Origin: Mycobacterium sp. UM_CSW
GTDB taxonomy: Bacteria; Actinomycetota; Actinomycetes; Mycobacteriales; Mycobacteriaceae
Direction: 5' to 3'
DNA length: 64,000 nucleotides
Assembly: GCF_000455205.1 (NCBI RefSeq)
Contig: NZ_AUWQ01000031.1
Span: 1 to 64,000, forward strand
Notes under the pieces: generated by a model
What the model was told of the DNA's origin: nothing
Database searches by the model: none
What the model saw: only the letters and a program-made list of their open reading frames with translations
Made by a program: the position numbers and the translations under genes
Shown: in pieces, positions 56,335 to 64,000 of the stretch
How the letters are laid out: each line of letters opens with the position of its first letter
Numbering within the stretch: position 1 is the stretch's first letter

Positions 56335-57200
56335 CAGCCCCCGACCAACGTGGCCGCGTAGTCGTCGACGTAGTTCGACAGCTCGCGCGGCGGGCGCTGG
56401 TAGTTCTCAGCCACCACCGGCTCCTTGGGCAGCTTGACCTTGGGCCGGCCCACGTCGTAGTACTCGATCGTGGACAGCAGGTGGGCCATCATGTTCAGCC
56501 GCGCGTGCTTCTTGATGTCGGATTCCACTATGTACCAAGGGCTTACCGGGGTGTCGGTGTGGACCATCATCTCGTCCTTGGCGCGCGAATAGTCCTCCCA
56601 CCGATACAGCGATTCCATGTCCATTGGGCTGAGTTTCCATTGGCGGACAGGGTCATTCAGGCGCGCCCTGAACCGGTGCAGCTGTTCGGCCTCGGACACG
56701 GAGAACCAGTACTTGCGCAACAGGATCCCGTCGTCGATCAGCATCTGCTCGAAGATGGGCGTCTGGCGCAAGAAGAGCACATACTCCTGCGGCGTGCAGA
56801 ATCCCATCACCTTTTCCACGCCAGCCCGGTTGTACCACGACCGATCGAAGAGCACGATTTCGCCCCTGGCGGGCAGGTGCGCGATGTAGCGCTGGTAGTA
56901 CCACTGGCCCCGCTCCCGGTCGCTCGGCGCGGGTAGTGCCGCGATCCGGGCGACACGCGGGTTCAGGTATTCGGTGATGCGTTTGATCGTTCCGCCCTTG
57001 CCGGCCCCGTCCCGGCCCTCGAAAAGGATCACGATGCGCGCGCCGACGTGGCGCGCCCACTCCTGCAACTTCACGAATTCCGTTTGCAGCCGGTATATTT
57101 CGGTTCGGTAGACATCGTCGGAGATTTTGCGCGTGGTAGCGGTGCCCGATTTCTTACCGCTCGCCTTCGCCGACGCCCCGTCATTTATCGCGGTGCTCAC
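56334..57200 (-). CDS. ppk2: polyphosphate kinase 2
   Basis: 288 residues. Walker A FEGRDGAGKGGTIKR, lid and Walker B LFDRSWYNRAGVE, then FEQMLIDDGILLRKYWF, as in class I PPK2 enzymes that use polyphosphate to phosphorylate nucleoside diphosphates such as GDP. Basic N-terminal tail. Coupled to the DUF6912 gene. Homologue of Rv3232c. Confidence 0.95.
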   Translation of the reverse strand: MSTAINDGASAKASGKKSGTATTRKISDDVYRTEIYRLQTEFVKLQEWARHVGARIVILFEGRDGAGKGGTIKRITEYLNPRVARIAALPAPSDRERGQWYYQRYIAHLPARGEIVLFDRSWYNRAGVEKVMGFCTPQEYVLFLRQTPIFEQMLIDDGILLRKYWFSVSEAEQLHRFRARLNDPVRQWKLSPMDMESLYRWEDYSRAKDEMMVHTDTPVSPWYIVESDIKKHARLNMMAHLLSTIEYYDVGRPKVKLPKEPVVAENYQRPPRELSNYVDDYAATLVGG

Positions 57201-57244
57201 AATTACGAATCATAGAACCAGGCACCGATTTTCACCCCGACTAA

Positions 57245-58663
57245 TCAGCGGGAAGCTTCGAGTAATTCCTCGAGGGATTGGGCCAACAGTCCCGGCAGCA
57301 GGTCGACGTCGCTCATCGCCTCGCGGTCGGCGTTGATCCCGAAATACAACATGCCGTTGTAGGACGTCACGCTGATCGCCAGCGCCTGATTGTGCAGCAG
57401 CGGCGGTACGGCGTAGGTCTCCAGCAGCTTGGTGCCGGCGATGTACATCTGCGACTGAGCGCCCGGGGCGTTGGTGATCAAGAGGTTGAATGTCCGCTTG
57501 GAAAAGCTCGGGAAGCCGGTCGCGACTCGGATGCCCATGGCGTGCAGCGTCGGTGGGGCGAAACCCGACAGGGTCACGATGGTCCGGGCGTCCACCAAGC
57601 TGCCGGCGGTCGGGTTGGACTCGGTGGCGTGGGCGATCTGAGACAGCCGCACCACCGGGTTGGCCTCCCCCACCGGCAGATCCACCAAAAACGGCGTGAC
57701 CTGACTGATCGTCTGGCCCGGGCCGGTCGAGTCGAGGTCGTCGTCGGCGTAGACGGACAGCGGCGCCATCGCGCGGATCGTCGCGGTCGGTGACACCGCC
57801 ACGCCGCGGGACAACAGCCAGTTGCCCAGCGCGCCGGCCACGACGGCGAGCACCACGTCGTTGATGTCGCAGTCGTAGCGCGCGCGCACGGCGCGGTAGT
57901 CCTCGAGGTTGCCGCGGGCGACCGTGAACCTGCGGTGCCGCGAAACGGTCGCGTTCAGCGGGCTGCTGGGCGCGGTGCCCCGCGCCACCGCCCGCGCGAT
58001 GTCGACGGCGCGGCGGCCCGCTTCGAGCAGCTCGTCATAGCTCGTGACCAGTCCGGCCACCGAGGACCCGACGGCCTGCAGCTGCGCACCCGGCCTCGCG
58101 ATCCAGTCGCCGATCGCGCCCAAGGCCAACCGCGTGTTACCGGGGTCGCGTTCCGGTATCCAGATGTCTTCGGGGAACGGCGGCGGGCGGCGCGTCCGGT
58201 CGGCGATGACGTGGCCGATCTCCACCGCCGTCATGCCGTTGATCAGCGCCTGATGCGACTTCGTGTACAGCGCGATCCGGTTCTTGGACAGGCCCTCGAC
58301 CAGGTACATCTCCCACAGCGGCCGCGACTTGTCCAGTGGCCGCGCGGCCAGCCGCGCGATCAGCTCGTGCAGCTGCTCGTCGCTGCCCGGGGACGGCAGC
58401 GCCGACCGCCGCACGTGATAGGTGATGTCGAAGTCGTTGTCGTCAAGCCACACCGGCCTGGCCGTGCCGATCAGCACCTCCCGGACCTTCTGCCGGTAAC
58501 GCGGTATCTGGGGCAGTCGCTGTTCGATGGTGGCGAGCAGCGTCTCGTAGCTCAACCCGGCGCGCGGACGCTGCAGGATGGACAACGACCCCACGTACAT
58601 GGGGGTGGCGGTGTTCTCGAGCCGGTAGAAGGACGCGTCCGTGGGGGACAACCGGGTCACCAT
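57245..58663 (-). CDS. tgs3: WS/DGAT-family acyltransferase (Tgs3-like), single intact frame
   Basis: 472 residues from ATG at 58663 (MVTRLSPTDASFYRLE). The WS/DGAT catalytic HHxxxDG motif is degenerate: KSHQALINGMTAVEI has Ser for the first His and Asn for Asp. C-terminal PLSVYADDD and NLLITNAPGAQSQMYIAG match the family. In H37Rv the locus is annotated as two frames (Rv3233c, Rv3234c); here it is continuous. Would make triacylglycerol or wax ester if active. Confidence 0.92.
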   Translation of the reverse strand: MVTRLSPTDASFYRLENTATPMYVGSLSILQRPRAGLSYETLLATIEQRLPQIPRYRQKVREVLIGTARPVWLDDNDFDITYHVRRSALPSPGSDEQLHELIARLAARPLDKSRPLWEMYLVEGLSKNRIALYTKSHQALINGMTAVEIGHVIADRTRRPPPFPEDIWIPERDPGNTRLALGAIGDWIARPGAQLQAVGSSVAGLVTSYDELLEAGRRAVDIARAVARGTAPSSPLNATVSRHRRFTVARGNLEDYRAVRARYDCDINDVVLAVVAGALGNWLLSRGVAVSPTATIRAMAPLSVYADDDLDSTGPGQTISQVTPFLVDLPVGEANPVVRLSQIAHATESNPTAGSLVDARTIVTLSGFAPPTLHAMGIRVATGFPSFSKRTFNLLITNAPGAQSQMYIAGTKLLETYAVPPLLHNQALAISVTSYNGMLYFGINADREAMSDVDLLPGLLAQSLEELLEASR

Positions 58664-58828
58664 TACGGCGCGTCCCTCCTGGTCAATTCGTCCTCGGTTC
58701 CTTGGGTGAACGGGTGTACCCGCCCACGGTAATCGAGCGGATACGCGCCGGATCGAGCTGTGCCATGATGACCACTTACCAGTCCCCGTCTGCCACTCTC
58801 CAGCAGGCCAATCCATGGAGAGTGCGCG

Positions 58829-59332
58829 TTGACCGTTTTCGCCGTGACACCCGTCGTCGACTACGAGCCGCCCAGGCGGGACGTCCCGCAGTGCCGGCAG
58901 CCACCCCATCCGACGCCGCGCCGCCGCGCGCGTGCGCCCCGCCGCCCCCTGGCCGGCCAGCCGGTCAGACCACCGAGACCGTCGGCGCCGATGCGCCAGG
59001 CGGCCGCCTTCGCCGACGCCGCGCTGCGCCGGGTGCTGGAGGTCGTCGACCGCCGCCGTCCCGCGGCGCAGCTGCGCCCGATGCTGGCGCCCGGCCTGGT
59101 GGACTCGGTGGTCGCGATCGGCGCTTCGGCGGCCTGCCGCGCACGCGGGCGTGACGGGACGGCGGTGCTGCGCCGGATGCGGCTGCAGCCCTCCGGGCGC
59201 CGCGACCCCGAGGCCGCGGCCGAGGTCTTCGGGTCCTACAGCCGCGGCGACCGGATCCACGCCATCGCGTGCCGCGTGGAACGGATGCCCTCCAGCGGCC
59301 GCTGGCAGGTGGTGGCCCTGCACATCGGTTAG
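58829..59332 (+). CDS. Rv3235-family (DUF6459-like) protein
   Basis: 167 residues from TTG (MTVFAVTPVVDYEPPRR), preceded by GGAGAG. Basic Pro/Arg-rich first 55 residues, then a conserved domain (FADAALRRVLEVVDRRRPAA, LRRMRLQPSGRRDP, AIACRVERMPSSGRWQVVAL). Pfam groups this C-terminal domain with proteins near secA in actinobacteria; function unknown. It is 7 bases from the convergent antiporter gene. Confidence 0.87.
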   Translation: MTVFAVTPVVDYEPPRRDVPQCRQPPHPTPRRRARAPRRPLAGQPVRPPRPSAPMRQAAAFADAALRRVLEVVDRRRPAAQLRPMLAPGLVDSVVAIGASAACRARGRDGTAVLRRMRLQPSGRRDPEAAAEVFGSYSRGDRIHAIACRVERMPSSGRWQVVALHIG

Positions 59333-59339
59333 TTGGGGG

Positions 59340-60479
59340 CTAGTTGGCGGCGCGACCGCCCGCGTACCGGGCCGCCACCGGGCCCATGATCGCCATGACG
59401 AAGACGTAGGACGTCGCCAGCGCGGCGACGGCGGGGATCGAGGTGCCCACCAGGCCGATGATGATCAGCGAGAACTCGCCCCTGGCGATGAGCGCGGCGC
59501 CCGCGCGCAGCTGCCCGCGCCGCGCCACGCCGTCGCGCCGGGCGGCGAGCATTCCGGTGGCCACCTTCGTGGCCGCGGTGACGGCGGCCAGGGCCAGCGC
59601 CGCCGGGAGCATCGGCAAGAGCTCGTGTGGGTCGACCGAGAGGCCGATCGCGAGGAAGAAGATGGCGGCGAACAGGTCTCGGAGCGGGCCGAGCACCTGG
59701 CGGGCCCGGTCGGCCGTCGCGCCGGTCAGGGTCAGGCCCACCAGGAAGGCGCCGACGGCGGCCGACGCGTGCAGGACCTCCGCCACCGCCGCGACCATGA
59801 GGGTGATGCCCAGGACCCGCAGCAACAGCTGCTCGGAATCGGGGTGTTCGACCAGCCGCCCGACGTGGTGGCCCCAGCGGTAGGAGGCGGCGAACGCGGC
59901 CAGCAGCGCACCGACCGCGGCGGCCATCCCGACGACGGCATGCACCCAGCCCCCACCCGACGCCAGCACCGCGAACAGCGGCAGGTAGGCCGCCATCGCG
60001 AAGTCCTCGAGCACGAGCACCGAGAGCACCGCCGGCGTTTCCCGGTTGCCGAGCCGGCCCAGGTCGACCAGCACGCGCGCGATGACGCCCGACGAAGAGA
60101 TGTAGGTGACCCCGGCCAAAGCCAGGATGGCAACGCCGTCCAACCCCAGCAGCCAGCCGGCCACCGCGCCGGGGGTGGCGTTGAGGACGATGTCGACGCC
60201 GGCGGAGGGCAGGTGGTGCCGCAGGCTGGCCGCGAATTCGGTCGCCGAGAATTCCAGGCCCAGGGTCAGCAGCAACAGCACGATGCCGATGGGCGCGGCC
60301 GTCGCGATGAACTCGCCGGCCGCGGCCACCGGCAGCAGGCCACCCTTGCCCAGCGACAGACCCGCCAACAGGTAGACCGGTATGGGGGACAACGCGAAAC
60401 GCCTTGCCAGGGCGCCCAATACGGCAAGTGTGGCCAGGAGGGCGCCGAGTTGAAACAGCAGCGCCCCCGAAACCTGCAT
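59340..60479 (-). CDS. CPA2-type cation/proton antiporter (KhtU/KefB-like)
   Basis: 379 residues from the ATG at 60479, about eleven to twelve helices. ALARRFALSPIPVYLLAG and LFAAIFFLAIGLSVDP match CPA2 exchangers; GVTYISSSGVIARVL near the ion site. It lacks a C-terminal TrkA-N domain, which the preceding small gene supplies in part. Homologue of Rv3236c. Four bases from that gene. Confidence 0.92.
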   Translation of the reverse strand: MQVSGALLFQLGALLATLAVLGALARRFALSPIPVYLLAGLSLGKGGLLPVAAAGEFIATAAPIGIVLLLLTLGLEFSATEFAASLRHHLPSAGVDIVLNATPGAVAGWLLGLDGVAILALAGVTYISSSGVIARVLVDLGRLGNRETPAVLSVLVLEDFAMAAYLPLFAVLASGGGWVHAVVGMAAAVGALLAAFAASYRWGHHVGRLVEHPDSEQLLLRVLGITLMVAAVAEVLHASAAVGAFLVGLTLTGATADRARQVLGPLRDLFAAIFFLAIGLSVDPHELLPMLPAALALAAVTAATKVATGMLAARRDGVARRGQLRAGAALIARGEFSLIIIGLVGTSIPAVAALATSYVFVMAIMGPVAARYAGGRAAN

Positions 60480-60483
60480 CGGC

Positions 60484-60966
60484 TCAACCCTTGTCGATGA
60501 TGCGCTCGACACCGGCGATGCCGTCTTCGGTGCCGATCACGATCAAAACGTCTCGCGCGCGCAACATTTCGGCCGGGCCGGGCGAGGCGAGCACTTCGTC
60601 GTTGCGTACGATGGCGACGATCGATGCCCCGGTGCGGGTGCGGGCGCGCGTGTCGCCCAGCGGGTGTCCGACGAACGGGCTGCCGGCCACGATGTGGACC
60701 TGTCCCGTCTCGATGCCCGGCAGCCCGCGGGAAAGCTCGGTGAACCGCTCCGCGATGCGCGGTGCGCCCAGGATCTGGGCCACCGCCTCGGCCTCGGCGT
60801 CGGTCAGGTGCAGGACGGGTCTGGCCTGGTCGGGATCGTCGGGGCCATACAGGACGACGTCGAAATCGCCGCCGCGGCGGGCGATGATCCCGATACGGTC
60901 ACCGGTGTGGCTGGTGAATTCGTACCGAAGACCGACCCCGGGCAGCAACACCTCCTTGACATCCAT
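60484..60966 (-). CDS. TrkA-C domain regulatory subunit (KhtT-like)
   Basis: 160 residues from the ATG at 60966, 9 bases after GGAAGG (an ATG at 60975 touches the site). N-terminal domain MDVKEVLLPGVGLRYEF, then a TrkA-C (RCK_C) domain with IETGQVHIVAGSPFVGHPL and GASIVAIVRNDEVLASPGPAE. KhtT gates its KhtU antiporter, in Bacillus through c-di-AMP; the ligand here is inferred. Homologue of Rv3237c. Confidence 0.92.
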   Translation of the reverse strand: MDVKEVLLPGVGLRYEFTSHTGDRIGIIARRGGDFDVVLYGPDDPDQARPVLHLTDAEAEAVAQILGAPRIAERFTELSRGLPGIETGQVHIVAGSPFVGHPLGDTRARTRTGASIVAIVRNDEVLASPGPAEMLRARDVLIVIGTEDGIAGVERIIDKG

Positions 60967-61008
60967 GCCGTCCATCCTTCCAGCAGGACGGGCCCTGCTA
61001 CATCTGAG

Positions 61009-62949
61009 CTACACCTGAATCCGCGCGCCCATGACCACTGTCCGGTCGATGGGCAGGCCGAAGTATTCGGCGGCGTCGGCGGCGATGTAGGCGGTGGCGA
61101 TGAAGAGGCGCTTGCGCCACGGCGCCATGGTCGGCGCGGGGCCGGCCCTCAGCTCCAGCTTCGACAGGAAATACGAGGCCTCGTCGACGGCGATCCGACC
61201 CTCGGTTTGCTTCGGGTCGAGCAGGCGCAGGGCGGCCGGGATGTTGGGCCGTTCCATGTAGCCGAACTTCGCGGTGACGTGCACGACCCCGTCTTCGGCA
61301 TAGCCCAGGGAATCGACCTCGATGCGTTCCTCGTCCACCACCCGCGGCGCCGGGAGCGTCTCGATCGACATGATCACCGAATGCTCGTGCAGCACCCGGT
61401 TGTGTTCGACGTTGGCCCGCATCGCCAGCGGCGCGGTCTCCTTGCCGCGGTTGAGGAACACGGCAGTCCCGGGTGTCCGCACCAGCGGTGGCTTACAGCC
61501 GGCCAGCTGGTCGACGAATTCGCGCAGCGGTCCCTCGGCCCGCGACCGGGCCTGCGTGACCAGCTCCCGGCCCCGCTGCCAGGTGGTCATGACGGTGAAC
61601 GCGGCGGCCGCGATCAGGAGCGGCACCCATGCCCCGTGCACCAGCTTGGTCAGATTTGCCGCCAGGAAGAGCAGGTCCACCGACAACAACGACCCGGCGC
61701 CGACCACGATCAGCCACACGGGCGTGCGCCAGCGCCTGCGGGCGACATAGAAGAAGAGCAGCGTGGTGATGGTGATCGTCCCGGTCACCGCCATCCCGAA
61801 CGCGAAGGCCAGTGCCGCCGAGCTGCGGAACGCGAAAACCAGGATCAGCACCGAGACCATCAGCAAGCCGTTGATCCAGGGCACGTAGATCTGGCCGATC
61901 GTCGACTCAGACGTGTGCACGACCCGCACCCTGGGCAGGTAGCCGAGCTGCGCGGCCTGCGACGCGACCGAGTAGGCGCCGGTGATCACCGCCTGGGAGG
62001 CGATAACGGTCGCGGCCGTCGCCAGCAACACCATCGGCAACCGCGCCCAGCCCGGCGGCAGCAGAAAGAAGGGCGCGTCGACGACGCTCTTGTTGCCCAA
62101 CAGCAGCGCGGCCTGACCGAAATAGCTGAGCACGCACGCCGGCATGACCACGAGCAGCCAGGCCCGGGTGATTGCCGGGCGACCGAAGTGGCCCATGTCG
62201 GCGTACAGCGCCTCGGCGCCCGTCACCGCCAGCACGACCGCGGCAAGCGAGAAAAACGCGACGTCGAAGTGCTCGACCATGAACGTCAGCGCGTAGGTCG
62301 GCGACAGCGCTTCGAGGATCTGCGGGTGCGTGGTGATCCCGGCGACCCCGCACGCGCCGATCGCGGCGAACCACACAACCATCACGGGCCCGAACATGCG
62401 CCCGATGGCGGCGGTACCGCGGCTCTGAAAGGCGAACAGCGCCACGATGATCACCGCGGTGATCGGCACGACCCAGTCACCCAGGCGCGGCTGTATCACC
62501 TTGAGACCCTCGACCGAGGAAATCACGGAGATCGCCGGGGTGATCATGCTGTCGCCGAAGAACAGCGACGCGCCGAAAATGCCGAGCACGGCCAGCGTCG
62601 CCGCCGTGCGACGGCCCCCGGGCCCGCCGAGCCGGCTCACCAGGGTGATGAGCGCCATGATGCCGCCCTCGCCGTCGTTGTCGGCGCGCATCACCAGAGT
62701 GACGTAGGTGAGGGTGACGATGATCATCACCGACCAAAAGACCAGGGACACAACGCCATACAGGTTGGCGGTGGTGATCGGTATCGGGTGTGGGTCGTGG
62801 GGGTCGAAGATCGTCTGGATCGTGTAGATCGGGCTGGTCCCGAGGTCGCCGAACACGACACCGAGCGCGCCTATCACGAGCGACGAGCGGGCCCCGTCGG
62901 TGCCGAAGACGCTGCGAAGCGGCGACGCGGGCTTGGCTTGCGTGGGCAT
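61009..62949 (-). CDS. kup: KUP-type potassium uptake permease
   Basis: 646 residues. The N terminus SLVIGALGVVFGDLGTSPIY is diagnostic of KUP/HAK/KT permeases; about twelve helices to residue 440, then a cytosolic domain. Mediates K+:H+ symport. RBS GGAGG. It is 42 bases upstream of the khtT-like gene, giving a kup-khtT-khtU order. H37Rv has no kup here as I recall. Confidence 0.95.
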   Translation of the reverse strand: MPTQAKPASPLRSVFGTDGARSSLVIGALGVVFGDLGTSPIYTIQTIFDPHDPHPIPITTANLYGVVSLVFWSVMIIVTLTYVTLVMRADNDGEGGIMALITLVSRLGGPGGRRTAATLAVLGIFGASLFFGDSMITPAISVISSVEGLKVIQPRLGDWVVPITAVIIVALFAFQSRGTAAIGRMFGPVMVVWFAAIGACGVAGITTHPQILEALSPTYALTFMVEHFDVAFFSLAAVVLAVTGAEALYADMGHFGRPAITRAWLLVVMPACVLSYFGQAALLLGNKSVVDAPFFLLPPGWARLPMVLLATAATVIASQAVITGAYSVASQAAQLGYLPRVRVVHTSESTIGQIYVPWINGLLMVSVLILVFAFRSSAALAFAFGMAVTGTITITTLLFFYVARRRWRTPVWLIVVGAGSLLSVDLLFLAANLTKLVHGAWVPLLIAAAAFTVMTTWQRGRELVTQARSRAEGPLREFVDQLAGCKPPLVRTPGTAVFLNRGKETAPLAMRANVEHNRVLHEHSVIMSIETLPAPRVVDEERIEVDSLGYAEDGVVHVTAKFGYMERPNIPAALRLLDPKQTEGRIAVDEASYFLSKLELRAGPAPTMAPWRKRLFIATAYIAADAAEYFGLPIDRTVVMGARIQV

Positions 62950-62997
62950 GGCGACGTTCCTCCACCGAGGACTAGCGGGAGGTCGATCCTAAGGCCG

Positions 62998-63504
62998 TCA
63001 ACGGCGGAAGACCACCCAGCGCATCGCGCAGTACATGTACACCGCCTCGCAAACGCCCGCCAGCACTCGCGACAGCTGGTATTGCACCCCGATGGCCGTC
63101 AGCGCGCTGGAGACCCCGAGGATCAGCGCCAGGTAATTGACGACGACCACCGTGACGTAGACGGCGACCTGCTTCCCGACCGGCGCGTGGGACTGAAAGT
63201 TGAAGGTGCGGTTGAACACATAGCTGAGCGCGAAGGCACACGAGTAGGCCACGGTGACGGCGATCGGCACCGGAAGACCGAGCCCGCCGCGCAGGCCCGT
63301 GAGGATCGCCAGATCGATGCCGAACGTGAGCCCGTTGATCAGGCAGAAGCCGAGAAACGTGGGCGCAACGACCGATCCGAGCCCGAACGGAAGCCGATCG
63401 ACCACCACCTCGCACCACTGATGGAATCGGTCCACCCAGCGCGATTGAGCGACCCGCGACCCGGTTTGCACACCGGTACCGTGGCATGTCCAGGTATCCG
63501 GCAC
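62998..63504 (-). CDS. GtrA-like membrane protein
   Basis: 168 residues from GTG at 63504; GTGs at 63471 and 63435 are possible. Four helices with VAPTFLGFCLINGLTFGIDL, AYSCAFALSYVFNRTFNFQS and ending MRWVVFRR, the GtrA pattern. GtrA proteins flip polyprenyl-phosphate sugars for cell-wall glycan decoration. 48 bases upstream of kup on the same strand. Confidence 0.87.
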   Translation of the reverse strand: MPDTWTCHGTGVQTGSRVAQSRWVDRFHQWCEVVVDRLPFGLGSVVAPTFLGFCLINGLTFGIDLAILTGLRGGLGLPVPIAVTVAYSCAFALSYVFNRTFNFQSHAPVGKQVAVYVTVVVVNYLALILGVSSALTAIGVQYQLSRVLAGVCEAVYMYCAMRWVVFRR

Positions 63505-63554
63505 GTGATCAATTGGCCAACGCCGGGCAGAGCCTGCGGCGCTAGTGTTGCCGG

Positions 63555-64000
63555 ATGGACGGAAGCACGCTCAGCGTCGAGCGGGTCATCAAGGCGCCAC
63601 CGGAAGAGATCTTCGCGCTGCTGGCCGATGCCGGCAGGCACGCCAGCTTCGACGGTTCGGAGTCGGTGAATCACGCCTCGCGGCAGTCGGTTCCCTTGTC
63701 GATGGGTTCGAAATTCGGGATGGCGATGAAGGGGCGGAAGGAAACTCTGTTCGTCCCGTACCGCACCACCAACACCGTCATCGAGTACGAGCCCGCCCGC
63801 CGCATCGCCTGGCAGACCAGGTCGATGGGCGGGCTGATCGGCGGCCGCATCTGGCGCTACGAACTAACACCCACCGAGGGGGGGACGCTGGTACGCGAAA
63901 CCTGGGACGTGTCACAGGACAAACAGAAGCGGATGATCACCGCCGGTTCCATGCCCCGGCAGACCCAGGACGGCATGCGCGCCACCCTGGATCGGATCGC
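63555..64000 (+). CDS. SRPBCC-family protein (3' end missing)
   Basis: 148 residues are present; the frame is still open at the window end. MDGSTLSVERVIKAPPEEIF, then FALLADAGRHASFDGS and AWQTRSMGGLIGGRIWRYEL followed by GTLVRETWDVSQ are typical of the START/SRPBCC (polyketide cyclase) fold, which binds hydrophobic ligands. Divergent from the GtrA-like gene with 50 bases between starts. Confidence 0.85.
   Translation, partial: MDGSTLSVERVIKAPPEEIFALLADAGRHASFDGSESVNHASRQSVPLSMGSKFGMAMKGRKETLFVPYRTTNTVIEYEPARRIAWQTRSMGGLIGGRIWRYELTPTEGGTLVRETWDVSQDKQKRMITAGSMPRQTQDGMRATLDRI

Noticed and set aside
58664-59323. N-terminal extension of the tgs3 frame
   Set aside because: It overlaps the Rv3235-family gene and its translation is not WS/DGAT-like; MVTRLSPTD is the usual family start.
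62950-62997. A c-di-AMP (ydaO-type) riboswitch before kup
   Set aside because: Only 48 bases separate kup from the upstream gene, too short for the aptamer, and no matching core was seen.
60664-63669. A 1001-codon plus-strand open frame opposite kup and gtrA
   Set aside because: Antisense to genes with clear family motifs; its translation is His/Arg/Gly/Asp-rich and typical of a shadow frame.

Overview
The window comes from a GC-rich slow-growing mycobacterium, most likely the Mycobacterium avium complex or a close relative. The basis is gene order and protein identity: adnA/adnB, lipV, moeZ, rhlE, entC, whiB1, pdtaS, sigH/rshA, aroA, rsgA, desA3, ppk2 and tgs3 run in the order I remember for Rv3201c-Rv3237c of M. 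tuberculosis H37Rv. A PE-domain hydrolase and a kup gene are added. Homologue names from H37Rv are recalled, not searched. No rRNA, tRNA, CRISPR array, transposase or phage gene was seen.

Layout. (1) 1-24455 is conserved core. It holds the AdnAB recombination nuclease, a lipV/alkyltransferase-like pair, moeZ, a membrane-anchored HExxH protein, a TetR regulator, rhlE, parA, entC, whiB1 and pdtaS, a biotinyl-domain protein, an unlabelled 24-residue ribosomal protein gene (bL37), rshA-sigH, an SDR and an intact YbaK. (2) 24549-40250 is an accessory block between the YbaK gene and the SRAP gene. It contains a fadD-phaC-hydrolase operon divergent from a PucR regulator, an HdeD-like protein, a second PucR regulator divergent from a DUF3556/CrtI-like pair, a fadE25 paralogue, a small secreted protein, a P-loop kinase, a hydroxyacyl-CoA dehydrogenase and a PE hydrolase. 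(3) 40305-43388 returns to core: SRAP, aroA, rsgA. (4) 43468-53134 is a second accessory block: an HxlR regulator divergent from a thiolase/NmrA/DUF302 operon, a nitrilase, a carboxylesterase, a deazaflavin-type reductase and several small hypothetical genes. (5) 53177-64000 is core again: the DesA3 desaturase with its reductase, a DUF6912 protein, ppk2, tgs3, an Rv3235-family protein, a KhtTU-like K+/H+ exchange pair, kup, gtrA and a truncated SRPBCC gene.

How the genes work together. Both accessory blocks are rich in acyl-CoA chemistry (acyl-CoA ligase, polyester synthase, acyl-CoA dehydrogenase, hydroxyacyl-CoA dehydrogenase, thiolase, esterases). Each major operon faces its own regulator across a short intergenic region with inverted repeats. 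The desaturase pair carries two operator-like arrays of identical geometry, one before each gene, which suggests co-regulation by one unidentified factor. SigH/RshA, WhiB1 and PdtaS give the core part a redox and signalling character. Kup with the KhtTU-like pair puts K+ uptake and K+ efflux in one transcription direction.
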